Origin: an uncultured delta proteobacterium
Lineage (GTDB): Bacteria > Desulfobacterota > Syntrophorhabdia > Syntrophorhabdales > Syntrophorhabdaceae
Assembly (NCBI GenBank): GCA_903872255.1
Contig: CAIQJW010000249.1
Span: 1 to 31,178 of the forward strand
Length of the DNA stretch: 31,178 nt
Reading direction: 5' to 3'
The stretch's first letter is position 1; each line of letters starts with the position of its first letter. The notes beneath the pieces are model-generated. The model saw nothing but the letters and a program-made list of their open reading frames with translations, did no database searches and was not told the DNA's origin. This document shows positions 15,096 to 23,301 of the stretch, piece after piece. A program made the position numbers and the translations under genes.

Positions 15096-16655
15096 TTAAA
15101 CGGTGCGCTTCAATTTTCTCGAGAACACTTCAATAGCCGAGCGTCCTTCGAGCGGGCATTTATTTTCGCAAATGCCGCACCCGGTGCATAATTCTTCGAC
15201 CACATACGGTCTTTTCAGGGTAATTTTTTTGCCCTGATAATCGATATCGCCGATACGTTCGAAACGGATCGCTTTCTCGGGTACCGGGCAATGTTCCTCA
15301 CACACCAGGCAATTGAGCTTTTTTGCATAGGGGAGGCAGAGGTTCCTGTCGAATACGGCAGCACCTATGATGCTCTTCTTTTTTTCCTCCGGTGAAAGCC
15401 GGGGAATTGCCCCTGTCGGGCATACCTGGCCGCACAGCGTACAGTTATATTCGCAATAACCGAGGCGGGGGATGATCACCGGCATGAAAATACCCGTGAT
15501 GCCGCCGAACGAAAGGTCCGGATACAGTGCCGAGCGCAGGCATACTTTCATACATTCCCCGCAGCGGACACATTTTTGAAAGAAGATGTTTTCGTCCGTG
15601 ACCCCCGGCGGGCGCAGGAGACGGTCCTGCGTTTGTGGTTTGCGAAAAGACAACCCCTTTGCCATGACAATGCCCGATACAACACTTCCCACGAACAAAC
15701 GCCGGGACAAAACGGGTTGCTTTACCGTGCCGTCCTTTGAAAAAGACGGCATTCCGGGCCTGAAATTGACCCTTCCGAAATTGCAGGCCGCCCGGCAGTC
15801 CATGCAGCGTATACAGTCTCCGGATTGCAGGACTTCCTCGTCAAATGCTGTCGGGCAATGTTTCCGGCAATCCCCGCAATCTTTGCAGAGTCTGCCGGGT
15901 ATTCGCCTGAACAATGAAAAACGCCCGAGAAGACCGAGCAATGTTCCCAATGGGCAGATGTTCCGGCACCAGTTCCTTCTTTCAAACCTTTCGATGGCGA
16001 AGATCAAAACGATAAGGATGAACGACACAAAGGCAAGGGGGTACAGTGTCTCGCGGAAGGGTAAAACATGTGCGCGCAGGAAATCATAGAGAAAAAAGGC
16101 AGAGTCGCGGCCATCTCCCGCAAGTGTATAGAGGCCCGACCATCCCGACCGTGCGGCAAGGCCCAGAAGCGGGTAAAAGAAGAATGTCAGGGCCCTGATG
16201 AGTATGGCGATCGGGTCGAATACGCCCGACACATTGACGGAAAACAGGGCAGACACGAGAAGCGCATAAAGGAGAAAGTACTTGAACCTTCCCCTGAGGA
16301 ACCGTATCGGTCCCGACTTCGGGACCCTTCGTGTAACGAGGTCTATGAGCGTACCCAAAGGACAGATCCAGCCGCAGAAAAACCTTCCCAGGAGTGCGGT
16401 CAATGCCACCATCAACAGGGCAGGGAAAAGGAGCCATGTCATGGATTTCGCGGCAAGAATGTAGCTTGCCAGGACAAGGGGGTTCATCCTGAAAAAACTG
16501 TTTGCGCCGATGCTTATCTCGTCCCGGCCGCGATAATCGGTGATGATGAACAAGTAGAGAAACAGGGCAAGAAAGAACAATTGGGAAATACGGGATGCCG
16601 TGAAGAATCGTACCCGTTTCCCCGCCCCCGTTTCCCCGCCGCCTTCCGTCTTCAT
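15096..16655 (-). CDS. Membrane polyferredoxin: NapH-like domain fused to NapG/MauM-like domain
   Basis: A 519-residue electron-transfer protein. The N-terminal half (about 1-310) is NapH/MauN/NosR-like: several membrane helices, two CxxxCP(L)G motifs (FCGWICPLG, WCRNICPLG) and two 4Fe-4S clusters (CKDCGDCRKHCP; CIRCMDCRAAC). The C-terminal half (about 325-519) begins with SRRLFVGSVVSGIVMAKG, which looks like a degenerate twin-arginine signal, and then shows four cysteine motifs (CVRCGECMKVC, CTLCGQVCP with an extra upstream Cys, CLVCEEHCP, CTGCGICENKCP), the layout of NapG/MauM. The two families are normally separate proteins. It should carry electrons between the quinone pool and an extracytoplasmic reductase or oxidase. 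It is 45 bp downstream of the DUF362 gene and has only a poor ribosome site. Confidence 0.87.
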   Translation of the reverse strand: MKTEGGGETGAGKRVRFFTASRISQLFFLALFLYLFIITDYRGRDEISIGANSFFRMNPLVLASYILAAKSMTWLLFPALLMVALTALLGRFFCGWICPLGTLIDLVTRRVPKSGPIRFLRGRFKYFLLYALLVSALFSVNVSGVFDPIAILIRALTFFFYPLLGLAARSGWSGLYTLAGDGRDSAFFLYDFLRAHVLPFRETLYPLAFVSFILIVLIFAIERFERRNWCRNICPLGTLLGLLGRFSLFRRIPGRLCKDCGDCRKHCPTAFDEEVLQSGDCIRCMDCRAACNFGRVNFRPGMPSFSKDGTVKQPVLSRRLFVGSVVSGIVMAKGLSFRKPQTQDRLLRPPGVTDENIFFQKCVRCGECMKVCLRSALYPDLSFGGITGIFMPVIIPRLGYCEYNCTLCGQVCPTGAIPRLSPEEKKKSIIGAAVFDRNLCLPYAKKLNCLVCEEHCPVPEKAIRFERIGDIDYQGKKITLKRPYVVEELCTGCGICENKCPLEGRSAIEVFSRKLKRTV

Positions 16656-16700
16656 ATTATTTTTTTTGTCTTTCCCTTGAAACTTGAAACGCTTCTTTCT

Positions 16701-17582
16701 CTAGGCCTTTATGATCTTGATCTTGCCAAGATTCATCTCGCCCAGTCCGCGCTTGTGTGCCGCGACTGTCGTCGCGATCTCCTCGGGTTTCATGTTGAAC
16801 ATAGTCGTCGCATATGCATCCGCCGCGACAATATCCCGTGACGCAATGACCTTGTTCAGGACCTTGACATCCTTAAGGTTGCCTCCCACCGGTCCGTGCT
16901 TTGTCAGGATGCGTGTCGCATCGATGATCGTAAGATGGCTTTTGACGACGCTGTTGATGTCACAGAGCGCATCTTCTATGCTGCGGTGGATGTATCCGCG
17001 GCTGTCTCCCATGATCCCCATCACATTCTTAAGCCCCAGGGTAAGCCCGGTCAGGCTGTGATGCTTTGCTATGGGGACATTTATAAAAACGTCGGCGGTG
17101 AGCGCATCGCCGTACAGGGACCATTCCTTGAGGAATTTGCCTTTGAGGGCGACCTTTTTAAAACGGTCATCTTCGATGAACCGGACATCGACATTCTTCA
17201 TGCCTTTCAATGCTTCCGGTATTCCGCAGCTTTCATAGGAGCGGCGGGCATCATTGCAGGTATTATCAAAGACTTTTACTTTTTTGGCCCCCGCACTGAG
17301 GCATTCCTCGACAATCGCTTTTACGACGGCGGGATGGGTGGTCGCCGCATATTCAGGTTTTCTGTCCCAGCCCATGTTCGGTTTAACGACAACCGTATTC
17401 CCCGGCTTGACGAATGCCTTCATACCCCCCAATGCCGTGATCACCTTGCGCGTAATGGATGCATAGTCGGTGCCTTCGGCAACTGCAACAGTAGATGACG
17501 CTGCCTGCGAGAATGCGGTGGATGGAAGTTGACTGGCAATTATCGTGGAGAGCGTCAGCTTCAAAAAATTTCTTCGTTTCAT
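16701..17582 (-). CDS. Tat-exported DUF362 protein
   Basis: A 293-residue protein with a twin-arginine signal (KRRNFLKLTLSTIIA, cleavage probably after AFSQA). The body fits DUF362: VVVKPNMGWDR, VFDNTCN, FINVPIAKHHSLTGLTLGLKN and IIDATRILTKHGPVGG. Members are often annotated as iron-sulfur-associated proteins but this one lacks a ferredoxin cysteine cluster. Start ATG 17582 is preceded by GAGGGG. It is upstream of the polyferredoxin on the same strand and divergent from the molybdopterin oxidoreductase; all three look extracytoplasmic, pointing to one redox module. Function unknown. Confidence 0.88.
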   Translation of the reverse strand: MKRRNFLKLTLSTIIASQLPSTAFSQAASSTVAVAEGTDYASITRKVITALGGMKAFVKPGNTVVVKPNMGWDRKPEYAATTHPAVVKAIVEECLSAGAKKVKVFDNTCNDARRSYESCGIPEALKGMKNVDVRFIEDDRFKKVALKGKFLKEWSLYGDALTADVFINVPIAKHHSLTGLTLGLKNVMGIMGDSRGYIHRSIEDALCDINSVVKSHLTIIDATRILTKHGPVGGNLKDVKVLNKVIASRDIVAADAYATTMFNMKPEEIATTVAAHKRGLGEMNLGKIKIIKA

Positions 17583-17696
17583 GTCAACCCCTCAAGAATA
17601 TTGTAAGGACCTCATTAGATTACCATATCTTGAAGCATTTTTTAAATGCTGCGTAAATTACTAACATTTTTTGTTCTGTTTCTTCAAAGCCGTGAC

Positions 17697-17702
17697 TATA
17701 CT
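17697..17702 (+). promoter_or_regulatory. Candidate -10 element of the molybdopterin gene
   Basis: TATACT lies 7 nt before ATG 17710. The -35 is poor (TTCTGT at 17 nt, or TTGTTC at 20 nt). If active, the transcript would be leaderless, which agrees with the lack of a ribosome site. Confidence 0.3.
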
Positions 17703-17709
17703 TAATTGT

Positions 17710-18408
17710 ATGGACCTGTTTAAAGATATGACGAGACGTGACGTAATGAGGTTCATCTGTGTCCTCGGTGTTTCCTTCCTTATTCCTCATTCGGCCGACC
17801 CGAAAGAGATCGAAAAGCTGCTCGACAATGAGGACAGGGAAGGCTTTTATATCCGGTTTATCAAGCCAATACGGCCTCTTAACCCGGTCAGATGGTCGCT
17901 TTCAGTGAGCGGGCTATGCGAGAAGCCGCAGAATTTCAGCCTGGCTTCTTTGAGAAAGATATCCGCAACAACGCAGGTATCCCGTATGAAATGCGTTGAA
18001 TCATGGTCAAGCAAAGCAAAATGGGCAGGATTCAGGCCGAAGGCTTTGTTCGACATCGTGAAACCGGCACCAAATGCCCGGCATCTGTACTTTTATTCTG
18101 CCGACGATTACTACGAATATATCTCCCTCGAGGAGCTTTTGAACCCCCGGGTCCTTTTTGCTTACGATATGAACGACAGACCGCTCGCGCCCGAATACGG
18201 TGGGCCCTTGCGCCTGCTTATGCCGTCAAAGTACGGTTACAAGAGCGTCAAGACTATAACAAGGCTCGAATTCCGGGAGCAGGGCGGTACCGGGTACTGG
18301 TCAAAGTACGGCTATTCGAAGGACGCGACGATCCAGCCCGGCACGGACCATGCACTGGACCTGAAGGATTATAAACGTATTACGAAACCTGGGGAGCCGG
18401 AATATTAA
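17710..18408 (+). CDS. Small Tat-type molybdopterin oxidoreductase, sulfite oxidase/MsrP family
   Basis: A 232-residue protein of the sulfite oxidase molybdopterin fold. The N-terminus holds MTRRDVMRFICVLG, a twin-arginine-like export signal. The core has the motif MKCVESWSSKAKWAGF, in which Cys95 should ligate molybdenum, then LRLLMPSKYGYKSVK and GTGYWSKYGYSKDATI, typical of MsrP/YedY relatives. It is shorter than MsrP (about 330 residues) and has no dimerisation domain. ATG 17710 is chosen over an upstream in-frame start because a -10 hexamer overlaps that region and the extra residues are unlike a signal. No MsrQ-type haem membrane partner is near; the divergent NapH/NapG-like gene could supply electrons. 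The substrate is unknown. Confidence 0.87.
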   Translation: MDLFKDMTRRDVMRFICVLGVSFLIPHSADPKEIEKLLDNEDREGFYIRFIKPIRPLNPVRWSLSVSGLCEKPQNFSLASLRKISATTQVSRMKCVESWSSKAKWAGFRPKALFDIVKPAPNARHLYFYSADDYYEYISLEELLNPRVLFAYDMNDRPLAPEYGGPLRLLMPSKYGYKSVKTITRLEFREQGGTGYWSKYGYSKDATIQPGTDHALDLKDYKRITKPGEPEY

Positions 18409-18412
18409 AGAC

Positions 18413-18497
18413 CGTAAAACGTGAATCGTAAATCGTTCGGTCAGTCCTTAAAATTGTTTTGCTTAATGTTTCCACTCTTTACGATTCACGTTTTACG
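18413..18497. repeat. 20-bp perfect inverted repeat between convergent genes
   Basis: CGTAAAACGTGAATCGTAAA (18413-18432) and its exact complement at 18478-18497 enclose 45 nt. A further degenerate unit (TTCACGATTTACGATT) follows at 18512-18527 at the end of the cca gene, and a related stretch lies at 70-91 beside the helicase stop. It probably forms a bidirectional stem between the molybdopterin and cca genes. Confidence 0.85.
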
Positions 18498-18512
18498 ATT
18501 TACGGCCTCTCT

Positions 18513-19883
18513 TCACGATTTACGATTCTGCTCGAGCATTTGCTCCGCGAACTGCAGAGCCTCGTCCCGCGTGGATATCTCGCCGGCTATCTGCTTGTCC
18601 CGGATGGTCTCTAGGCTTTCCCCAAGAGATCGGCCTTCGAGGAAACCTATTTTTATGAGGTCGTTACCCGATACAAGCCGGGGCAGCGGCTGTTTTTTGG
18701 ATTCGTGATACGCCCGCATGATCGTATTGCAGTTCTGGATGACCTGCAATGTCGCAGGATTTTCCTCGCCGCCGGAGCTTCCGTACATATCGCAGAGTGT
18801 ATGCGCTATGAGCAGCGGGGTCATGTCCCCGATTTTATAGATCAGCCGCCGTATGGCCTTTTCCGTTGCATCTGACGAGCTTATCAGGAAGATGCGCATG
18901 TGGTGTTCGATAAGAGAACATATCCGCCTTGACTCCTGCGTGCTGAACCTCAGGCGGTCCATGATCCCGGCTGCAATGTCCCGGGATATCCGTTCATGAT
19001 TAAAAAAATGTACGAGCTGTTTTTTCTCATCATATGAATACGTATGGGCTTTTCCCAGATCGTGAAAAAGCAGGGCATACCCGACGTCCTTGAGGAGGGC
19101 GGGATCGGATACATAATGCCCGCCGCGGGGATAGAGAAAAGAGAATCCAATCATGGTATGGCCGTACGTCTTAAGCGAGAATTGTTTTTCTTTATCCATG
19201 GTACGCAGCGCCAAAAGCTCAGGGATGATCTCAAATATAAGCCCGGATTTACCGAGGATCTCCATGCCCCGGGCGACCCCCTGTGAAAGCATGATGAGGT
19301 CAAGCTCGTACTTGATCCTTTCGGGGGCCGTGGTTCGTATAAGGTCCTTGCAGGATGTTATGGCCTCTTTCAATTCGGGATCAAGCACGAAGCCGTCAAG
19401 CGCGGCAAAATGGCGGATCGCCTTGAGCATTCGCAAGGGATCGCTTGTGATCGTTTCCCGCCTCGGGTATCGGATGAGCTTTTGGCCTATGTCGTGAATT
19501 CCATTGAGCGGGTCGATCACCGTTCGGGTCTTAATATCGAAGGCGATCGCGTTCATTGTAAAATCCCGGCGCTCGAGATCTTTTTCAATGGAAGTTTCCA
19601 GGATAGTTATATCCAGCATAATATCTTCAGCAGCGATCCTGTGTGTCTGGATCGGTTTTTTTCCGAGCAAAAAGGCACGCCTCTGAAATATTTTTTCGAT
19701 CGTCGCGAGGTCATCGGGGTCGGTCAGGGCAAGGTCGTAATCCCGAGGGCCGCATCCTAACGCAAGCTCCCTTAGCGCACCCCCGACAAGGAACACCCGG
19801 CCTTTGAAAGGACAGCCGGAAAATCTGTGCAAAATGACAGAATTATTTATTGCATGAGCAAGCGATTGGTAAGAGAGGCCCAA
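18513..19883 (-). CDS. cca: CCA tRNA nucleotidyltransferase with HD domain
   Basis: Adds or repairs the 3' CCA end of tRNAs; 456 residues. The class II head shows FLVGGALRELALG and the metal-binding RDYDLAL near residue 45, then RRDFTMNAIAFD and DPLNGIHDIGQKLIRYP, and DPLRMLKAIRHFA. A C-terminal HD domain has LFHDLGKAHTYS, HF.NHERIS and IEHHMRIF. A poly(A) polymerase I role is possible because the head is shared, but length and HD domain favour CCA addition. The start is TTG at 19883, 3 nt after the stop of the preceding PhoU-like gene; no ATG occurs until well inside the head domain. The gene end lies in the inverted-repeat region. Confidence 0.88.
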   Translation of the reverse strand: MGLSYQSLAHAINNSVILHRFSGCPFKGRVFLVGGALRELALGCGPRDYDLALTDPDDLATIEKIFQRRAFLLGKKPIQTHRIAAEDIMLDITILETSIEKDLERRDFTMNAIAFDIKTRTVIDPLNGIHDIGQKLIRYPRRETITSDPLRMLKAIRHFAALDGFVLDPELKEAITSCKDLIRTTAPERIKYELDLIMLSQGVARGMEILGKSGLIFEIIPELLALRTMDKEKQFSLKTYGHTMIGFSFLYPRGGHYVSDPALLKDVGYALLFHDLGKAHTYSYDEKKQLVHFFNHERISRDIAAGIMDRLRFSTQESRRICSLIEHHMRIFLISSSDATEKAIRRLIYKIGDMTPLLIAHTLCDMYGSSGGEENPATLQVIQNCNTIMRAYHESKKQPLPRLVSGNDLIKIGFLEGRSLGESLETIRDKQIAGEISTRDEALQFAEQMLEQNRKS

Positions 19884-19886
19884 TAA

Positions 19887-20471
19887 TTAAACCTTGTTGG
19901 CAAAATCAACCAGTCCGCGCGATATCCTTTTCAGAGAATCCGTGATATCGAGGTAAAGATATGATGCCTGCGGCATGCATATCCCCGTGATAAGCCGATT
20001 CTGATGAACTATGGCCAGTTCTTCGATCATCCTGAACATAGTGTCCATGTGCATGCTGACTGCTTCCTTCAATGCCGGGCTCCGGGTAATGACGTAATCT
20101 TTCGTATCCCTGAACTGCTCCCGCATGAGATGAAACAAATTCCTTATCTCAGTGAGCGCTTTTTCGCTGAAGAGTACGTTCGATACGAGCTTGGATTCCA
20201 TCTTATACATGAGGTTCTCAATGGCGAGCGCGATGGTCTGCAATGCAGGCAGGAGCCTGACGTATGTCATGTCAGCCTCGGTCTTCTGCGTTTCCCCGAT
20301 GATCCTCTCGACGTAGGGGACCCGGGAGATCAGGAGATCTCCGAATCGTTTTTCACAATCCTGTATGACGCCTGCCTGCTGTGAAAAAAACCCTTTTTCC
20401 AACTGCTCAAGCATTGGCTCCGTGGCTTCAAAGACATCCCGGAAACGTTGCATCAATTCTTTTTCGTCCAT
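19887..20471 (-). CDS. Helical protein, PhoU-like
   Basis: A 194-residue, almost wholly alpha-helical cytoplasmic protein with no signal peptide or membrane segment. The pattern of acidic/hydrophobic heptads (for example ATEPMLEQLEKGFF, CEKRFGDLLI, LTEIRNLFHLM) resembles PhoU or the PhoU domain of Na/phosphate cotransporters, but the sequence match is weak. Of three closely spaced ATG codons, the third (20471) is chosen because GGGAGGG is 6 nt upstream. It is co-transcribed with cca, 3 nt apart; no phosphate gene is nearby, so function is open. Confidence 0.6.
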   Translation of the reverse strand: MDEKELMQRFRDVFEATEPMLEQLEKGFFSQQAGVIQDCEKRFGDLLISRVPYVERIIGETQKTEADMTYVRLLPALQTIALAIENLMYKMESKLVSNVLFSEKALTEIRNLFHLMREQFRDTKDYVITRSPALKEAVSMHMDTMFRMIEELAIVHQNRLITGICMPQASYLYLDITDSLKRISRGLVDFANKV

Positions 20472-20507
20472 CGTCATCCCTCCCATTTCACGGGGCTTCT
20501 AACGATA

Positions 20508-20536
20508 TATATATCACAGAAGAGGGTTCCTGTCAG
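20508..20536 (-). promoter_or_regulatory. Promoter of the PhoU-like/cca operon
   Basis: On the minus strand CTGACA (20536-20531), a 17-nt spacer and TATATA (20513-20508), about 36 nt upstream of the ATG. Confidence 0.5.
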
Positions 20537-20612
20537 CCGGTGCAGCAAAAAAAATCCCGCGAAAAGATAATCACCGGGACTAAAAATGCAACATTATTGT
20601 GCTATTACGCAG

Positions 20613-20640
20613 GGCCGGGCAAATTCCAGCCATCCCGGCC
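20613..20640. repeat. GC-rich hairpin in the divergent spacer
   Basis: GGCCGGG (20613-20619) and CCCGGCC (20634-20640) form a perfect 7-bp stem with a 14-nt loop, in the spacer between the PhoU-like gene and mnmG. It may be a fragment of the dispersed CATCCCGG repeat family. Confidence 0.45.
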
Positions 20641-20752
20641 GGCATCCCTATTTTGATGATATCATGAATATTAATAATGTAATACGTATTTTACGGCGGG
20701 TATGGAAAAGCGCAGTGATTCCTGCTACAATATACGGCCTTCGGACAAAACA

Positions 20753-22615
20753 GTGGACAAATTTGACATTATTATAATAGGAGCGGGTCATGCAGGATGC
20801 GAGGCCGCATTTGCCGCCACGCGTATGGGGGCCCGGACCCTCCTCCTTACGATGAATATCGATCATATCGCGTTTATGTCCTGCAATCCCGCTGTCGGCG
20901 GCCTGGGGAAGGGCCATCTTGTCAGGGAGATCGATGCCCTCGACGGTGAAATGGGGCTTAACACAGATGCCGCGGGCATACAGTTCAAAGTGCTGAACAT
21001 GAAGAAAGGTCCCGCGGTACGCGCTACACGGGTCCAGACCGACATGGCGCGATATGCCCGCCGGATGAAGTTGAGGCTTGAAGAGACCCGGAACCTCTCG
21101 ATCAGGCAGGGCACCGCCCGGCGTCTCATAGTGAACAACAACACTGTTACCGGTATCGAAACAACCCTGGGAGAGCATTTTTGGGCAAAGGCCGTGATCT
21201 TAACGACCGGGACCTTTCTCAAGGGGTTGATCCATGTCGGGCTTGAGCATTTCGAAGGAGGGCGCCTCGGCGATCTGCCCTCGAACGGCCTTTCGGATAA
21301 TCTTCGCGAACTCGGCTTTGACCTTGGCAGGTTAAAAACGGGGACATGTCCAAGGCTCGACGGCCGGACTATAGATTTTTCAAAGATGGCGCCGCAATTG
21401 AGCGACGACCCTCCCGTGCCGTTCTCCTTCATGACCGATGAGATAAAAAACCCGCTTGTGCCTTGCTATCTCGCATATACAAATGAGCGGACGCACGATG
21501 TGATCCGGACCGGATTTGACCGTTCACCGCTTTTTACCGGTGTGATCAAGGGAACGGGCGTCCGCTATTGCCCGTCGATCGAAGACAAGATCGTACGATT
21601 CAGCGAAAGGACGAGACACCGCATTTTTATCGAGCCTGAAGGCCTCGACACGATCGAGTATTATCCGAACGGCCTTTCGACGAGCCTTCCCCTTGACATC
21701 CAGACGGCGATGCTCAAGACCATCGACGGCCTTGAAAATGCGAAGATCATACGGCCCGGGTACGGCATCGAATACGATTTTGTCTTTCCGACACAACTGT
21801 ATCCGACACTTGAAACAAAACGGGTCGAAAATCTCTATCTCGCGGGGCAGATAAACGGGACAACGGGGTATGAAGAGGCTGCCGCGCAGGGGATGATGGC
21901 AGGCATCAATGCATCCCTCAAGGCTCGGGGTGACAACGAGTTCATTCTTGGCCGTCACGAGGCATATATAGGGGTTATGATCGATGACCTCGTTACGAAG
22001 GGTGTCGATGAACCTTACAGGATGTTTACCTCGAGAGCGGAGCACAGGCTCCTCTTACGGGAAGACAATGCCGACCTGAGGCTCACCGAAAAGGGACATG
22101 CTGTCGGGATAGTTGGCGAGCGGCGCTACCAAAAGGCCCGCGATAAGAGAAGAAGGATCGACGAGGCATCTGCCTTGCTTAAGGGAATTCGCTTGAAGCC
22201 GACAAAGGCAACGAAACAGCTGCTTCAGGATCATGGAATTGAAGGGATCACGAATCCGGTAATGCTGGAAGACCTGCTCAAAAAACAGGGTGTTACCCTG
22301 AATATGATGAAGAATATCGACGAACGTCTGGCGGATATCGACAATGATGTGGCGTATCAGATCGAAATTGATGTAAAATACCGGGGCTATACGGATCGCC
22401 AGAGTGATATGGTAGCCAGGGCGAAAAAACTCGATGACCGGAGGATCCCGCGCGAACTTGATTACGATCAGGTTTCGGGTCTTTCCCGGGAGGCCGTCGA
22501 GCGTTTCACGCGGGTCAGGCCGTCGACCCTGGGGCAGGCATCCCGTATACCGGGAGTGACTCCCGCTTCGATCAGTGCCCTTATGGTTCATTTTAAGAAA
22601 ACCGGACTAATGTGA
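20753..22615 (+). CDS. mnmG: tRNA uridine-5-carboxymethylaminomethyl modification enzyme MnmG
   Basis: FAD enzyme that, with MnmE, modifies U34 at the wobble position of several tRNAs; 620 residues, normal length. Visible: FAD-binding IIIIGAGHAGCEAA at the N-terminus, SCNPAVGGLGKGHL, the GPAVRATRVQTD motif, TGTFLKGLIHVG, the DGRTIDFSK and Cys-containing segment after GRLKTGTCPRL, and FTSRAEHRLLLREDNAD. GTG 20753 is preferred because it places the FAD motif at residue 6, as in the family; an ATG at 20702 would add 17 residues, and a TACAAT-like -10 at 20726-20731 lies downstream of that ATG. It heads a coupled operon with the QueG-like gene and carAB. Confidence 0.96.
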   Translation: MDKFDIIIIGAGHAGCEAAFAATRMGARTLLLTMNIDHIAFMSCNPAVGGLGKGHLVREIDALDGEMGLNTDAAGIQFKVLNMKKGPAVRATRVQTDMARYARRMKLRLEETRNLSIRQGTARRLIVNNNTVTGIETTLGEHFWAKAVILTTGTFLKGLIHVGLEHFEGGRLGDLPSNGLSDNLRELGFDLGRLKTGTCPRLDGRTIDFSKMAPQLSDDPPVPFSFMTDEIKNPLVPCYLAYTNERTHDVIRTGFDRSPLFTGVIKGTGVRYCPSIEDKIVRFSERTRHRIFIEPEGLDTIEYYPNGLSTSLPLDIQTAMLKTIDGLENAKIIRPGYGIEYDFVFPTQLYPTLETKRVENLYLAGQINGTTGYEEAAAQGMMAGINASLKARGDNEFILGRHEAYIGVMIDDLVTKGVDEPYRMFTSRAEHRLLLREDNADLRLTEKGHAVGIVGERRYQKARDKRRRIDEASALLKGIRLKPTKATKQLLQDHGIEGITNPVMLEDLLKKQGVTLNMMKNIDERLADIDNDVAYQIEIDVKYRGYTDRQSDMVARAKKLDDRRIPRELDYDQVSGLSREAVERFTRVRPSTLGQASRIPGVTPASISALMVHFKKTGLM

Positions 22616-22635
22616 ACCAAAGAGGAGAGCTATCA

Positions 22636-23301
22636 TTGGGCAATAAAGAAAAGATCGAAAAATGGCTCCACCAACTGGATGTCGATCTGTTCGGGGTTGC
22701 CGGCATGTCCCTTTATGACGAGGACGTAACCGGAATTGGCTCTTTGACGACTAGGGACCTGCCTTACGCCGTATCTTTTGGCCTTGTCCTGTCGGGAGGC
22801 GTCCTTGACACATTGGAGGATGGCCCGACTCAGCTCTACCTGCACCACTATCGCCAATTAAATTACAGGCTCGACATGATCGGGTATTTTCTCGGACGGT
22901 CGATCGAGAGGGAAGGTTTCAGGGCGATCCCTTTTGCAGCTTCGCAGGTTGTTGACTGGAAGAACCAGAGGGGTCACATCAACCATAAAAAAATAGGGGT
23001 CATGGCAGGGCTCGGCTGGATAGGGCGGAACAATCTTCTTGTCAATCCCCGTTTCGGTTCGGGTGCGCGTTACAATACGGTTTTGACCGATATGCCCCTC
23101 GAGATTGACCGGGAACTTGACGAGAATTGCGGTGAATGCCGGGCATGTATCGACGCGTGCCCTGCGGGGGCGATCAAAAATGACAGGCATGAGTTCGATC
23201 ATCACGGGTGCTACGATATGCTGAGCCGGTTCAGAAAGGAACGCAATATCGGTCATCACATATGCGGTGTCTGTGTAAAAATGTGCAGGGGATATCGATG
23301 A
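22636..23301 (+). CDS. Short QueG-like protein with double 4Fe-4S cluster domain
   Basis: A 222-residue cytoplasmic protein resembling the N-terminal two domains of epoxyqueuosine reductase. The substrate domain shows GYFLGRSIEREGF, NHKKIGVMAGLGWIGRN and a GSGARYNTVLTD stretch; it is followed by CGECRACIDACPAGAI and a last motif CGVCVKMC, together a double-cubane binding region. QueG proteins are about 380 residues and end in HEAT repeats; these are missing, so a different reductase role is as likely. TTG 22636 is chosen because AGAGGAG sits 8 nt upstream; GTG 22612, overlapping the mnmG stop, is the alternative. Its stop overlaps the carA start by 4 nt. Confidence 0.8.
   Translation: MGNKEKIEKWLHQLDVDLFGVAGMSLYDEDVTGIGSLTTRDLPYAVSFGLVLSGGVLDTLEDGPTQLYLHHYRQLNYRLDMIGYFLGRSIEREGFRAIPFAASQVVDWKNQRGHINHKKIGVMAGLGWIGRNNLLVNPRFGSGARYNTVLTDMPLEIDRELDENCGECRACIDACPAGAIKNDRHEFDHHGCYDMLSRFRKERNIGHHICGVCVKMCRGYR

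Noticed and set aside
16068..16841. 257-residue plus-strand frame across the polyferredoxin and DUF362 genes
   Set aside because: Antisense to two genes with clear motifs and spans their junction; its own sequence has charged low-complexity character without a domain.
20702..20752. 17-residue N-terminal extension of mnmG
   Set aside because: The family begins close to the FAD motif, and a -10-like box lies inside the extension; GTG 20753 is preferred.
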